A stretch of DNA of 64,000 nt. It comes from Microbacterium testaceum (GTDB taxonomy: Bacteria > Actinomycetota > Actinomycetes > Actinomycetales > Microbacteriaceae). The position numbers were made by a program, and so were the translations under genes. Below, one piece after another: positions 36,076-45,239 of this stretch. The notes under the pieces are model-generated. The model did not search any database, was not told where the DNA came from, and saw nothing but the letters and a program-made list of their open reading frames with translations. Each line of letters starts with the position of its first letter. Position 1 is the stretch's first letter. Location: NCBI RefSeq assembly GCF_020781835.1, contig NZ_JAJGNJ010000006.1, positions 124,001 to 188,000 on the forward strand, in the 5' to 3' direction.

Positions 36076-36992
36076 TCCCGCTCCGCGACGAGGGTCCGAT
36101 CGGAGACGTGCGGTTAAGCATAGTTATACCGTGTCGGAACGGCGCAGCGACCCTGCGCCGCCAGCTGGACTCGATTTTCGAGCAACAAACGACCGTCGGC
36201 TTTGAGGTCGTGGTAGCGGACAACGGATCGACGGACAGTACCGTGATGGTCGTAAAAGAGTATGTGAGCCGGGGTCTTCCTATTCGGGCAGTCGACGCCT
36301 CGAGAGCTGCGGGTATCAATGTCGCGAGAAACGAGGGAATACGCGCGTCGGTCGGTGATCTAGTTCTACTCTGCGACGCCGACGACCTTACACATGCTGA
36401 CTGGATCGAGTCCTACTGGCGCGCGTTCCAACGTGGAGCTGCCTGCGTGGGGGGCGGGATCAACCGTTTCATTGAGGGCAGCGGAGTCGTCGCGCGAGAA
36501 CGCCGCCTGTATCAAGTTGAAAACGATCTGCCTCCGTATGCGATAGGTGCCAACTGTGGTTTTCGCAGGGACGTCTTCGACCGGATTGGTGGTTTCGACG
36601 AATTAATTTTTGGGGGAAGCGATGAGATCGATTTCTTCTGGCGTGCATCCGACCAGGGATACACGCTGGTGTGCGTGCCCGACGCGGTGATAACCTATTT
36701 CCAGCGCGACGATCTCTCGCGGGTGGCCAAACAGCACTGGCGGTACGGTCGAGGATTTGTGCGACTTCTCCGCAAGCACCGACATCGAAATAAAGAAATC
36801 AACGTGCAATTTAGAATTGGGCAAGTGAAGGATGCCCTCGCGGCTCTCGCATGCTGCTTCTTTCGCGTGCGGGGTATGGAGAGGCGCATTTACGTTGAGC
36901 GAGGCGCCTTTGCTGTGGGCGCACTAGCTGCTTCGTTCTCGTACGGTAAAACCGGCGAGATGCGCACGCATGCGTATGCTGGTGGGGACTGA
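36072..36992 (+). CDS. Family 2 glycosyltransferase
   Basis: 306 residues, GT-A fold. SIVIPCRNGAATLRRQLDS and VVADNGSTDST form the nucleotide site; CDADD is the DxD metal motif (about 102-106); GGSDEIDFFWRASDQGY carries the catalytic-base region. The only clear GT-A enzyme in the forward operon. GTG start overlaps the preceding stop by 4 bp. There is no strong membrane anchor. Confidence 0.88.
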   Translation: MIPLRDEGPIGDVRLSIVIPCRNGAATLRRQLDSIFEQQTTVGFEVVVADNGSTDSTVMVVKEYVSRGLPIRAVDASRAAGINVARNEGIRASVGDLVLLCDADDLTHADWIESYWRAFQRGAACVGGGINRFIEGSGVVARERRLYQVENDLPPYAIGANCGFRRDVFDRIGGFDELIFGGSDEIDFFWRASDQGYTLVCVPDAVITYFQRDDLSRVAKQHWRYGRGFVRLLRKHRHRNKEINVQFRIGQVKDALAALACCFFRVRGMERRIYVERGAFAVGALAASFSYGKTGEMRTHAYAGGD

Positions 36993-36993
36993 G

Positions 36994-38460
36994 ATGGTTG
37001 ACAATCACTCAAGAGGTACTCGCGGCGTTCGCGGCGGAGGTGTAGTCATCGCCAGCCAGCTTGTTCGAACAGTCGTTCAACTGCTCGGCGCGCTGCTGCT
37101 CTCTCGCCTACTCACCCCGGCGGACTTTGGCCTTATGGCTATGGCCACAGTTCTGCTGATTTTCGCGGACCTCGTGCGCGACTTTGGTCTCTCAACTGCC
37201 GGCCTTCAAGCCCGCTCGTTGTCGTCGCAACAGGCGTCAAACCTTTTCTGGGCTAATGCGGGCCTGGGTCTAGCTCTCTACGTGGTCGTCGTCGTTCTAA
37301 CTCCCCTCGCGGCGCTGGTCTATGACGAGCAGAGGATGTGGGTCATTCTCCCAACGACCGGGCTTGCGCTTCTGCTCGGGGGTCTGCAGACTCAGTTCCA
37401 GGTTCAACTCACACGCGACCAAAAGTACCGCTCGCTTGCTTCGACAGAGATCGCCTCAGCTGTACTCGGGCTAGGGAGCGCACTGGCGGTTGCGTACGCG
37501 GGAGGCGGGTACTGGGCCCTCATTGCTCAGTCAGTGGTCGGCGCAATAAGCCTGACACTCCTCCGGGTTTTGTGTGCGCGTTGGCTGCCGCAGCGCCCGC
37601 GCCGCGGCCACGGCTCCTCTCTGCTTTTTCGCATAGGAGCGCATCTGGGTCTGGCCAACGTTCTCGCCTTCTTGCAAGGCAACGCAGATACTGTGACGCT
37701 TGGCGTTCAGTACGGGCCGACGGTTACAGGGTATTATAGTCGCGCCTTTCAACTCCTAACCTTACCGACCAATGCGGTACTCGGCCCGCTTTCGAATGTG
37801 GTTGTCTCGGTAGTGAGAGGGGATTCTGGTGATGCTATCGCGGCTATGCTTCTTCGAATCCAGTACGCGCTTGCGACGCTTACTGTAGGCTATTTTGTAA
37901 TTGCCGCCAGTACCGCGGAGCACCTTATACCGGTCCTCATCGGTAACCAGTGGCAGGCGTCGGTTCCGTTCTTCCAGATCTTGTCAATAGCCGGCGCCGT
38001 TCAAGCACTATCTCAGGTGAATTACTGGAGATTTGTTCTCAGCGGCCAGACGCGAGCGTTGCTCCGCTATAACATGATTTCGAAACCAGTCGTGGTGGTC
38101 GCAATTGTCACATGCTCACTTTATAGCCCAACTGCCGTGGCTTGGGCCTACTCAATAGGGATGTTGTTGAGCTGGCCGTTGGCTCTCGTCTGGATTTCGC
38201 GGGTTACGCGGACTTCATCTTGGCCGTTCTTTTGGCATGGCTCGGCGACAATAGTGTCAGGCTGCTTCGCCTACGCAATCGTACGTCTATGGTTTTCCGT
38301 TTATAGCGACGCCAGCCTCTGGGGCGGCCTTCTTAGCGGCCTACTCATCGCGGTATGCGTTTACCTGATCGCGCTTCTTGCTATTCCCCTCACACGTAGA
38401 GCGATTCTCGATTCAGTCTCGCTAGCGATGAAATTGAGGCCTAGGGAGGGTAGCTTGTGA
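36994..38460 (+). CDS. Wzx-like polysaccharide flippase (MOP superfamily)
   Basis: 488 residues from ATG 36994, one base after the upstream stop; an in-frame ATG at 36970 would overlap by 23 bp. About twelve to fourteen membrane segments. The N-terminal half contains LLSRLLTPADFGLMAMATV, the signature of the Wzx/polysaccharide transporter family, and QGNADTVTLGVQYGPTVTGYY in the middle. Expected to flip the lipid-linked repeat unit outward for the Wzy-like polymerase. Stop overlaps the next GTG by 4 bp. Confidence 0.88.
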   Translation: MVDNHSRGTRGVRGGGVVIASQLVRTVVQLLGALLLSRLLTPADFGLMAMATVLLIFADLVRDFGLSTAGLQARSLSSQQASNLFWANAGLGLALYVVVVVLTPLAALVYDEQRMWVILPTTGLALLLGGLQTQFQVQLTRDQKYRSLASTEIASAVLGLGSALAVAYAGGGYWALIAQSVVGAISLTLLRVLCARWLPQRPRRGHGSSLLFRIGAHLGLANVLAFLQGNADTVTLGVQYGPTVTGYYSRAFQLLTLPTNAVLGPLSNVVVSVVRGDSGDAIAAMLLRIQYALATLTVGYFVIAASTAEHLIPVLIGNQWQASVPFFQILSIAGAVQALSQVNYWRFVLSGQTRALLRYNMISKPVVVVAIVTCSLYSPTAVAWAYSIGMLLSWPLALVWISRVTRTSSWPFFWHGSATIVSGCFAYAIVRLWFSVYSDASLWGGLLSGLLIAVCVYLIALLAIPLTRRAILDSVSLAMKLRPREGSL

Positions 38461-39443
38461 GCAGTGCCGACCGAATAGTAGTGTTGACAAGTCGCGATCA
38501 GAAGGAGCTTCCAAGCGGAGTCAGACGTCGAGTGGACCACCTTCGCGACTACTATTCGAAGCGCGGCGCCACGGTCGTGGTTACAGCGATTCGCCCTAGT
38601 CGTGCGAGAAATACCGTCGGTCATACGTTGTACTTGCTCGGCGAGCTATTGCGTCGTGGCTCGATCGTGCACGTAGCAGCGTTCTTCCAGCCCAACATGG
38701 TGCGAATCGGCGGCTATCTGACTCGCTGTGGCCTGGATGTAGTCGTTGACGTATGCGACAGCTGGCTCCTTCTCGCCGAAGAAGCAACCGAAGCCCGACA
38801 AAGACGCACGATTGAGGACGGCGTCCGCTACACTCGGACTCTTCCGAGAAGGGTCGCCGTCTCGTACATTAGCCAAAGGGACAGCCAGGCTGACTTACCG
38901 ATCAATCGTACGCGGCGAGCGCTGATTGTTCCGCCGAGCGCACCTGCTAGCCTACTCACTCTCGCCGCCGTGTATCCCGGAATGGCTGAGCGGCTCACCG
39001 TGAGCGGTGACTTTGCGTCCTCGCACTTACGGGAGGGCATCCAGTGCTTGAGAGAATGTTGGCCACATGTACGCCGGGTCGAAGGCGATGCCCGTATAGA
39101 CATCTATGGGCCGAACGCGTGTCTACTTTCCGACATACCGGGCTCCCGAGTCCACGGTTTTGTCGATGATATCGGAGATCTATACCGCGGTAATACAGTG
39201 GTTGTTGTGCTGAACCGCGCAAAAAGCGGCGTTCCCAATAAGATCGTGGAGGCCGTAGCCGCACAGCGTCCAATCATCGTGCATGAAAGCTTCCGGACGT
39301 CGTTGAGTGCTCACCCACTTGTGCGCTGGTACCACGATGCGCGAAGCCTGAAAGAAGCAATTCTCGCTTTCGTACGTGAGCCGCTCCCCGCCTTCGATAG
39401 GCCGATAATTCTGGCTAGTGAGGTCGACGTAAACGGACAATGA
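38457..39443 (+). CDS. Divergent GT-B glycosyltransferase-like protein
   Basis: 328 residues from GTG. Rossmann-like halves are recognisable: VLTSRDQKELPSGVRRRVDHL at the start, IYGPNACLLSDIPGSRVHGF in the middle and SGVPNKIVEAVAAQRPIIV, a weak E-x-E type donor motif, near the end. It is shorter than its GT4 neighbours and the middle is poorly conserved. Last gene of the forward operon; 450 bp without an intact gene follow. Confidence 0.72.
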   Translation: MSSADRIVVLTSRDQKELPSGVRRRVDHLRDYYSKRGATVVVTAIRPSRARNTVGHTLYLLGELLRRGSIVHVAAFFQPNMVRIGGYLTRCGLDVVVDVCDSWLLLAEEATEARQRRTIEDGVRYTRTLPRRVAVSYISQRDSQADLPINRTRRALIVPPSAPASLLTLAAVYPGMAERLTVSGDFASSHLREGIQCLRECWPHVRRVEGDARIDIYGPNACLLSDIPGSRVHGFVDDIGDLYRGNTVVVVLNRAKSGVPNKIVEAVAAQRPIIVHESFRTSLSAHPLVRWYHDARSLKEAILAFVREPLPAFDRPIILASEVDVNGQ

Positions 39444-39651
39444 TTCGCCTCCAGTTTTCAGAAGTGCCTGCCGGATGAACGGTGTTTCCGCGGCAGCGGT
39501 CATCGTTCATGCGTCCTGAGACATGCTTACAACTTGATTCGCCACCAGGAGAGCGTGGGCATTGAATCGATTCGCCCGGTGTGAGGACCGAACGGCTGAT
39601 AGGTTCGGTATAGGCTGCGAGGAATGAGCGGGTCGGTCATCTGCGCACCGA
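39444..39651. other. Non-coding or decayed sequence after the forward operon
   Basis: About 200 bp between the last glycosyltransferase and the IS scrap. No open frame with protein-like composition and no clear terminator hairpin were seen. Short in-frame pieces on the reverse strand have no recognisable family signature. Confidence 0.5.
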
Positions 39652-39659
39652 ACTCGATC

Positions 39660-39775
39660 CGCGTCAGCCGCCGTGAGCGTTCTTGAGTTCGCGGTCAGGA
39701 ACCAAACGATGATGCGGTTCGAGAACACGTCCTTGATCGCGCAGACACAGGCACGACACCTTCCCAAAGATCCCG
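39660..39775 (-). pseudogene. IS3-family transposase fragment
   Basis: Reverse-strand translation gives CAIKDVFSNRII, which matches CATKDVCSNRIV of the IS3 transposase relic at 44468-45460 and the usual IS3 integrase core. Only about 35 codons are recognisable and frames change on both sides. It lies between the forward and second reverse operons of the island, so an IS once inserted there. Confidence 0.7.
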
Positions 39776-39897
39776 CCACCGGCGAGCTCAGATACAAGCG
39801 TGCACGTCATCGAACAACCGGCTCCTCGCCCTCCCCGCACCGGACAACTCGCCCTGTGACCCACGCCAGATGTCCGAGGAGCCGATACGCGCCGCAG

Positions 39898-40503
39898 CTA
39901 GCACTCAGTTATCGCCGCCTTCACGAAGGCTGCAGACTGGTAGGCAAGATGATGAAGCCAATCCGAAAGCTGCCAACCCTCTCTAACGCCGAATAATGCT
40001 GTGGATACACCAGAACACTTGGCGAATATGAAACGACTCCTGGAAACGTGGGGCACGATTGTGATTACGATAGCGGAGCTTACCGCGCGTTTTGAGAGAT
40101 ACGCATTGAGCATTCTCGCTTCACCCTTAGTCGTAAACGGAACGGGCGTGACGCAATCGACGTAGGAATGACCGCAAGCTTCGATCTTAGCCGCTGACAG
40201 AGGTTCACCCGACGGCGACACGGATATGAGGATTCGCGAAGCTTGGCCGCGCGAGTAAAGCTCTTCTGCATACGCGATGCGATTTGGCGTCGGGGGGCCG
40301 AGTACAAATATCACATCACTTTTCGGCAACGATTCCGCCCACGGAAAGGCGACAAGGCCGATGTCGACTAATACGAGCACCAATATCCACACGAAAGAAG
40401 TCGCAGCTAATAGCTTAAACTTGAGCCTCCGTTGCTTAGCCTTCATTAAGACTGAACTATTAACTCTTGCAGCACCCCTAGCCGAACGTACCGGACTACT
40501 CAT
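39898..40503 (-). CDS. DUF218 (SanA/YdcF/ElyC-like) membrane-anchored protein
   Basis: 201 residues. A basic N-terminus, one membrane segment (about 30-52) and a DUF218 domain: SDVIFVLGPPTPNRIAYAEELYSRGQ, then SRILISVSPSG. DUF218 proteins act near the membrane in envelope metabolism; some affect undecaprenyl-carrier use. The start lies 9 bp after the FrhB-like stop, so it is the third gene of this reverse operon. ATG 40503 lacks a clear ribosome site; ATG 40446 is an alternative. AT-rich for this genome. Confidence 0.78.
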   Translation of the reverse strand: MSSPVRSARGAARVNSSVLMKAKQRRLKFKLLAATSFVWILVLVLVDIGLVAFPWAESLPKSDVIFVLGPPTPNRIAYAEELYSRGQASRILISVSPSGEPLSAAKIEACGHSYVDCVTPVPFTTKGEARMLNAYLSKRAVSSAIVITIVPHVSRSRFIFAKCSGVSTALFGVREGWQLSDWLHHLAYQSAAFVKAAITEC

Positions 40504-40512
40504 AAACGAAAC

Positions 40513-41949
40513 TCATAGACGAAACAGCTTCTTTACGGAGCCTATTAGCCCGTTGCGTTGAAGCGCAGAGGTGAGGTCGATAACACGATAGAGCAGCCTA
40601 TAGCGCCAAATATGAGGACGCATGCGTCGATAGAAGTGATTCCAATCTCCGAGCTCCACGGCGCGCAGGTAGTGGACATGGCTAGCCTGGGCTATGAGAA
40701 CTCGCTGCCTCTGGACGAGCCTCCTTAGATACGGAAGTGTCGGGTCAGCGCCAAACCGCTTCTGCGGGCGTACACGCCGAGCGCGATCATCCTGGGCAAG
40801 ACGGTAGCCGATCTCGTCTCGGGTATGACGCACCAGCCCCCGTTGCGAGCGAAGTACCTCATCCACTTCTGCTTCGGAAAAGCGAAGTCGGCGCTCGCCA
40901 ATCCCTGCCTGGATCAAACGCGCAAGATCCGGCCGCCGCGTAATCACGACATTGGAACCGAATGGGTCGTCCTCGTGACCCGGGAGCCACGCGTCTCCCA
41001 CAACAATGTCCGCAGTCTCATTGAATGCATCATCAGTGTAGTCGGAGAATTTCGCTTTGAAGAAGCACCAAGCCCAGTCGCTCCCGAACAGGTCCGACTG
41101 CCGACGCATTAAAGTCTGTCGCCGGCCATCGATTTCCCCAGTCATGGACATGCGGTAGTCCCAAGACTTTCCCTCACCATTCTTTACGCGGAAGTCGAAA
41201 CTATCCAAGCTAGATGGAGCTATCCCGGACTGCCAGGCGAAACTCTCCGCATAACGAGTTGATTTCTGGTGACCGCAAATGAGTCCAATGGTGTATGCGA
41301 CACATCTGCCAATCTCATCGTCCACTTCAGCGAGCAGGCGCAACTCGAAAATTACGGTCGGGATACCGACCACGGCATAGCGTCCCGGCTTACGCCGCAT
41401 GATCGCGAGGACCCTCGAGAGCTCGACCGGATAATACCGAGACTTCGAACCCGCGAGCACTTCGTCTGGAGTGGACGAGACTCGATAGGTGAACAGGCGC
41501 CCTTCGTCGATAGACTCTGCCACATGAACCACGTAATCGACCAGATCGAGGCGCAGGAGCTCCGACAGTAACCAAGAGGCCATTCCGCCGGAACTACCAG
41601 CTGATCGGAATGATCCCTCTTCGACGTAACCTACATGAAGCGAATGGAAATACCCGAGAATTGGATCGAAGTGTGCGTCGGCTCGACCGCCGTACAGTTT
41701 TTTGGCTAACTGCGACTCGTCGGCGACCTTGAAATCCGACATTGCGCACACATCAAGAATTTGCCGCGCGTCCTCGTCCGTAATATCCTCAGCGAGCACC
41801 GAGCGGTAGAAGCCGCGATCGTCCAGCTCCATTGTTACGCGCTCGGAGCGGGCGGCGAGGACACCACTACCTACTTCGAGATCCGCAGCAATCAGAGCAC
41901 GCAAGGAAGCCAGATACTCGCCGTCGTTACGGTTTGGAGACTTTGTCAT
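40513..41949 (-). CDS. FrhB-like protein (coenzyme F420 hydrogenase/dehydrogenase beta-subunit family) lacking expected cysteines
   Basis: 478 residues. The family body is clear: SFRSAGSSGGMASWLLSELL, SRYYPVELSRVL, GRYAVVGIPT, GLICGHQKSTRYAESFAWQ and NETADIVVGDAWLPG. In relatives I know, cysteines occur at GVPC and in CDYCDD before the NETAD block; here these read GIPT and SDYTDD, so the presumed Fe-S ligands are absent. The ORF is intact and overlaps the pyruvyltransferase stop by 4 bp. Members of this pair often occur together in polysaccharide clusters; their chemistry is not settled. It may be a non-redox variant. Confidence 0.82.
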   Translation of the reverse strand: MTKSPNRNDGEYLASLRALIAADLEVGSGVLAARSERVTMELDDRGFYRSVLAEDITDEDARQILDVCAMSDFKVADESQLAKKLYGGRADAHFDPILGYFHSLHVGYVEEGSFRSAGSSGGMASWLLSELLRLDLVDYVVHVAESIDEGRLFTYRVSSTPDEVLAGSKSRYYPVELSRVLAIMRRKPGRYAVVGIPTVIFELRLLAEVDDEIGRCVAYTIGLICGHQKSTRYAESFAWQSGIAPSSLDSFDFRVKNGEGKSWDYRMSMTGEIDGRRQTLMRRQSDLFGSDWAWCFFKAKFSDYTDDAFNETADIVVGDAWLPGHEDDPFGSNVVITRRPDLARLIQAGIGERRLRFSEAEVDEVLRSQRGLVRHTRDEIGYRLAQDDRARRVRPQKRFGADPTLPYLRRLVQRQRVLIAQASHVHYLRAVELGDWNHFYRRMRPHIWRYRLLYRVIDLTSALQRNGLIGSVKKLFRL

Positions 41950-43061
41950 AGAGACCTCGACTCCGTGTCTGTGGCGTGGTCTCGTCGCAATACCTCAATC
42001 TTTGCGCGCAACTGTGAGTAGTACTCAGTCTCGAAGTACGGAGGCAGCGCTTTGACCGGAGGAGTTCCGTACGCCTTCGCCGCTAGCTCCACCGCTTGGT
42101 CGACCGTCTCTGCAAAAAACACATAACGCTCGAAGATGTGGCTTGGGAACCATGCGACACCGGAACGTAGCTTGTGATCAGTCGTGCCCAGGACCACAAC
42201 GGGGGTTCCCGCAATGAGCGAGAAGATGACACCGTGGTAGCGGTCGGTCACAGTGACTTTGTATCGGGAGAATACCCGCCAGGTCCGCTCCAAAACGCTC
42301 TTCAGATTCTTGCGGATATAGGTGGGACGGAGTTCCGACTCAGTATCCGACAATGTTGTTGGCGCAATCGCGGAGAGATATCGCTCGAGGCGGTCTGCTT
42401 CCCCGGAAGCAACATAGACTGACTCCCGATCGCGTCGAAGACAAAGTTGTATGCCTGCACGTTCGGACCATGCTCCATAACTACGACGGCCAATTTCGCG
42501 GGTCACAATATCAGGGAAGAGCAGATGTTGCGCGGAGGGGAAATTTTCTCGAGCCACTTCATGTGATCGAACGTCGCGACTCACTATGGTTACAGCACCG
42601 TGATTCTCAATCTCTGCGGAGAAATCCGCAAGGTCTGCGTCGTTCGCAAAGTTTACGGTCTGCGGGAGGAACACTATTGGAATTCCGGAGAACTGACGCA
42701 ATAGCAGTCGCTGTAATTCGATCTCCCGCGGGTAGAGATCGGTCATGTGGTAGCCGCTATGCGCGAACAGCAGATCGCCCTCGAGGAATATCCGCTGAAC
42801 CCACCGAATGAGCCAGGCGTTATATACTAGAGCGGACATGGTGTCGATTAAGACGACGTCATGCTGGGGATAGCTCGACCGTATCCACTCGGCGGCGCAC
42901 AGACTTTGGGCGTGGTCGCCGAGGTTTTCGTGAAACGGGGACCCTACTACAAAAGCGAGCGATCTCCCCCTCTTGCGCCGCATGGAGGTGAGTGCAGCGA
43001 GATAGAAAGAGAGCCGATCGCGTTTGTGGCGAATCACTGCCAAGAGATGGCTGAAGTTCAT
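41946..43061 (-). CDS. Polysaccharide pyruvyl transferase family protein
   Basis: 371 residues from ATG 43061, chosen because AAGGA lies 7 bases upstream; GTG 43082 is an alternative. Family features are FHENLGDHAQSLCAAEWI near the N-terminus, DLLFAHSGYHMTDLYPRE, IVFLPQTVNFAND and the C-terminal VTDRYHGVIFSLIAGTPVVVLG block. CsaB/WcaK-type enzymes transfer a pyruvyl ketal from PEP to a sugar. First gene of the second reverse operon, followed by the FrhB-like and DUF218 genes. Expected to decorate the island's polymer with acidic groups. Confidence 0.88.
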   Translation of the reverse strand: MNFSHLLAVIRHKRDRLSFYLAALTSMRRKRGRSLAFVVGSPFHENLGDHAQSLCAAEWIRSSYPQHDVVLIDTMSALVYNAWLIRWVQRIFLEGDLLFAHSGYHMTDLYPREIELQRLLLRQFSGIPIVFLPQTVNFANDADLADFSAEIENHGAVTIVSRDVRSHEVARENFPSAQHLLFPDIVTREIGRRSYGAWSERAGIQLCLRRDRESVYVASGEADRLERYLSAIAPTTLSDTESELRPTYIRKNLKSVLERTWRVFSRYKVTVTDRYHGVIFSLIAGTPVVVLGTTDHKLRSGVAWFPSHIFERYVFFAETVDQAVELAAKAYGTPPVKALPPYFETEYYSQLRAKIEVLRRDHATDTESRSL

Positions 43062-43082
43062 TACTGGTTCCTTAGTGGGCAC

Positions 43083-43546
43083 TCTCTGCGCAGGTTTCTA
43101 GACTACTGCATAACGCGTTGCTGTTCGATGAAATATCCAGCCATGGTCGGGTTGCGACGCAACATCGGTCCTCCCTCGGGCCCAGGTCTTCGACTTGAAG
43201 CAGAGCGCCTCTCTGGAACCCTCGCCTGACAAACCGGATGACAGTGTCGCTCGCGGCTCTGAAGGCCACAGTCGACTGCCTACTCGCATGAACGGTTCCT
43301 CTCGAACTTCCCCCAGGTGGTAGGTACGCAAGAACGGGCAGGATCTCTCCTGCCTGCATATTTGTCAAAGTTCTGGCTCTCGCCGGAACGCGCTGTCGTC
43401 AACTCGGTGCGAGGGACACCAGGTTGCTGCGATGGATGCGCAGCCACTGGGGCGAGGCCTGAATGCCCTGCCGGCACTGACGACATAGACGGCATTCGTA
43501 TCCGACTCTCTATCCTCGGCAGCAGGTGCTACATGACTGTCCCCTC
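43083..43546. other. Gene-free, decayed sequence
   Basis: About 460 bp upstream of the pyruvyltransferase. Open frames exist on both strands but are Arg/Ser/Pro-rich with no recognisable motif. The reverse strand may be the ruined 3' half of the kinase relic that starts at 44204, but I could not align it convincingly. It presumably holds the promoter of the second reverse operon. Confidence 0.5.
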
Positions 43547-44204
43547 CCTGGCACCGTCTGGCGTGATCGCGAGGTTTGCCGTCCCGCTTGGCTTACCTTC
43601 GCTGGAGATGCTCACGGCGATCATGAAGCTTGTGCCGCCACTCATTCTTATAAGCCGCGGACCGGCGGGTAGTGCTCTAAAATATCGGCGCACTCATTCG
43701 TAAGGATCGCATTCAAGAATGACGGGCTGGCCGACTGCCTTTGGATCGAACTGAATGATGCCGATGAGTGGTTGGGGGTGATCTGGGCGACATCGCGAAG
43801 GGCCCCGCACTTTGGTGTCGGCGAAGACGCCCCGGGGCATTACCAACGAGACCTCCGAGCGTGGGCTTGGGGCACATCCTAGCTATCGGACGTTGTAGAG
43901 GAGAGCGCCGAGCGAACTACGTAGATCTTGACGCAACGGATGCGGAGGCCTCGCGCACTTCGACGTCTTCGAACGCATCGCCGAGGGTAGCTGGCGCGGC
44001 ATGAGCAATCATCCCCCGAGTCAGGAGTGGCGGCGATGCCGGAGCGGTTGATCGCTTTGGTCTTGACCGGCGAGAATATGGTCACTGTGGAGTCGAGTGT
44101 GAGTTAGAAAGCAACAGCCAGGCCGATGCAAAGCGGGTTTGTAACATCGATGAGATGATGAGCCGGTTCATGCGCAGAATGTGCATGTCGTCACGAAGCT
44201 CCAT
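43547..44204 (-). pseudogene. Decayed Wzz/BY-kinase gene (chain-length regulator and tyrosine kinase relic)
   Basis: On the reverse strand from ATG 44204, MELRDDMHILRMNRLIISS parallels the start of the intact gene at 46872 (MELSDNIRILRKNWLVIVA). After about 40 codons there is a stop. Further on, RDVAQITPN and, one base out of frame, PLIGIIQFDPKAVGQPVIL match RDVERVTGAPGIGAIAFDKRA, and then SGGTSFMIAVSISSEGKPSG matches the intact Walker A segment (SSFVVTSSIPTEGKSTT). At least one in-frame stop, one frameshift and about 200 bp of internal loss separate the pieces. Even the ribosome-site and start region is shared (CGAGAGGCnCCATGGAGCT). Confidence 0.85.
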
Positions 44205-44467
44205 GGCGCCTCTCGGTTGGGGTTCCGAAGACCATCCTCGCACACGCGATATTTCACGCTGGTATCTGGTTCGTATCGGTTCAAGTAAATCGGCCCGATT
44301 TTCGTTCCTATAGGGGACCTTGTCCGGCAGCTGCCGCGTTAGCTGATTGGAGGTCAGCGTAGTAGGCCTGCTCAAGTTCGGTGGGGGTACTCATGTCGAG
44401 TTAACCGTGGGGCGAGACTCGTTCCAGCACGCCGGGGCGTGAGGAACGAACTGGTGACTGTTTCGGT

Positions 44468-45112
44468 TTAGGCCGCGAGTGTGAGCGGCTCGGTTAGCTT
44501 CGCTTCGGACTCGATGGGCGTCAACCACCCGAGGGCGTCTTGCGCGCGTTGGCGGTGATACTTCCGCTCGATCCACGCCACGCCGGCCATCCGCGGCTCC
44601 TGACGCGTCGCCCACCGTTGCTGGTTGGGCACGTTGGTCTGCAGCAGCGAGCAGAACGATTCCATGGCCGCGTTGTCGCCGACGGCGCCGACTCTGTCCA
44701 TCGAGCCGACCATGTCATGACGGCGCAGCTCCCCAGCCACCGCTCTGCTGCGAAATTGACTGCCGAGCTCGGCATGCAGAATGCACCCGGCGACCTCGTC
44801 CCGGCGAGCGACGGGGTTGTGGACAGCGTCGACCGTGAGGTTCGCGGTCATTCGATCGCTGATGGAGTACCCGACGATGCGGTTCGAGCACACGTCCTTG
44901 GTCGCGCAACAATACAGCTTGCCTTCGCGCGTCCAATGCTTCGTGGTATCGGTGAGCCAGAGCCGGTTCGGCGCATAGGCACGGAACACGCGCTGGACAT
45001 GATCGTCGAACACGAATGGCCCAGCCTTTTTGCCCTTAGCGCGTCGCCGACGTTGAGCGGACGAGAGAATCCCGGCTTGCGAACACAGCTTCCACGCCGT
45101 GCGCCGACTCAT
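44468..45112 (-). pseudogene. IS3-family transposase orfB, integrase core (truncated at N-terminus)
   Basis: 214 codons in frame: NRLWLTDTTKHWT (first catalytic Asp), CATKDVCSNRIVGYSISDRMT, LHAELGSQFRS where the usual HSDRGSQ has Glu for the second catalytic Asp, and NAAMESFCSLLQ (catalytic Glu). The coding sequence upstream continues in another frame (LRAYQINALRDAHHDDPTFG, 45130-45220) and stops before this ATG. The D-to-E change plus broken N-terminus make activity unlikely. Confidence 0.85.
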
Positions 45113-45239
45113 CCGCCACCCCGCCCCCGCGCCTCGTCAGCGAGGTAGCTGTACCCAAACGTCGGGTCGTCGTGGTGAGCGTCACGCAGCGCGTTGATCT
45201 GATACGCGCGGAGCACGTCGGCGTCCCGGACTGGGTCGC

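Noticed and set aside
43317..43703. Forward open frame of about 128 codons in the decayed region
   Set aside because: Opposite strand carries recognisable kinase remnants; the forward product has no motif or ribosome site.
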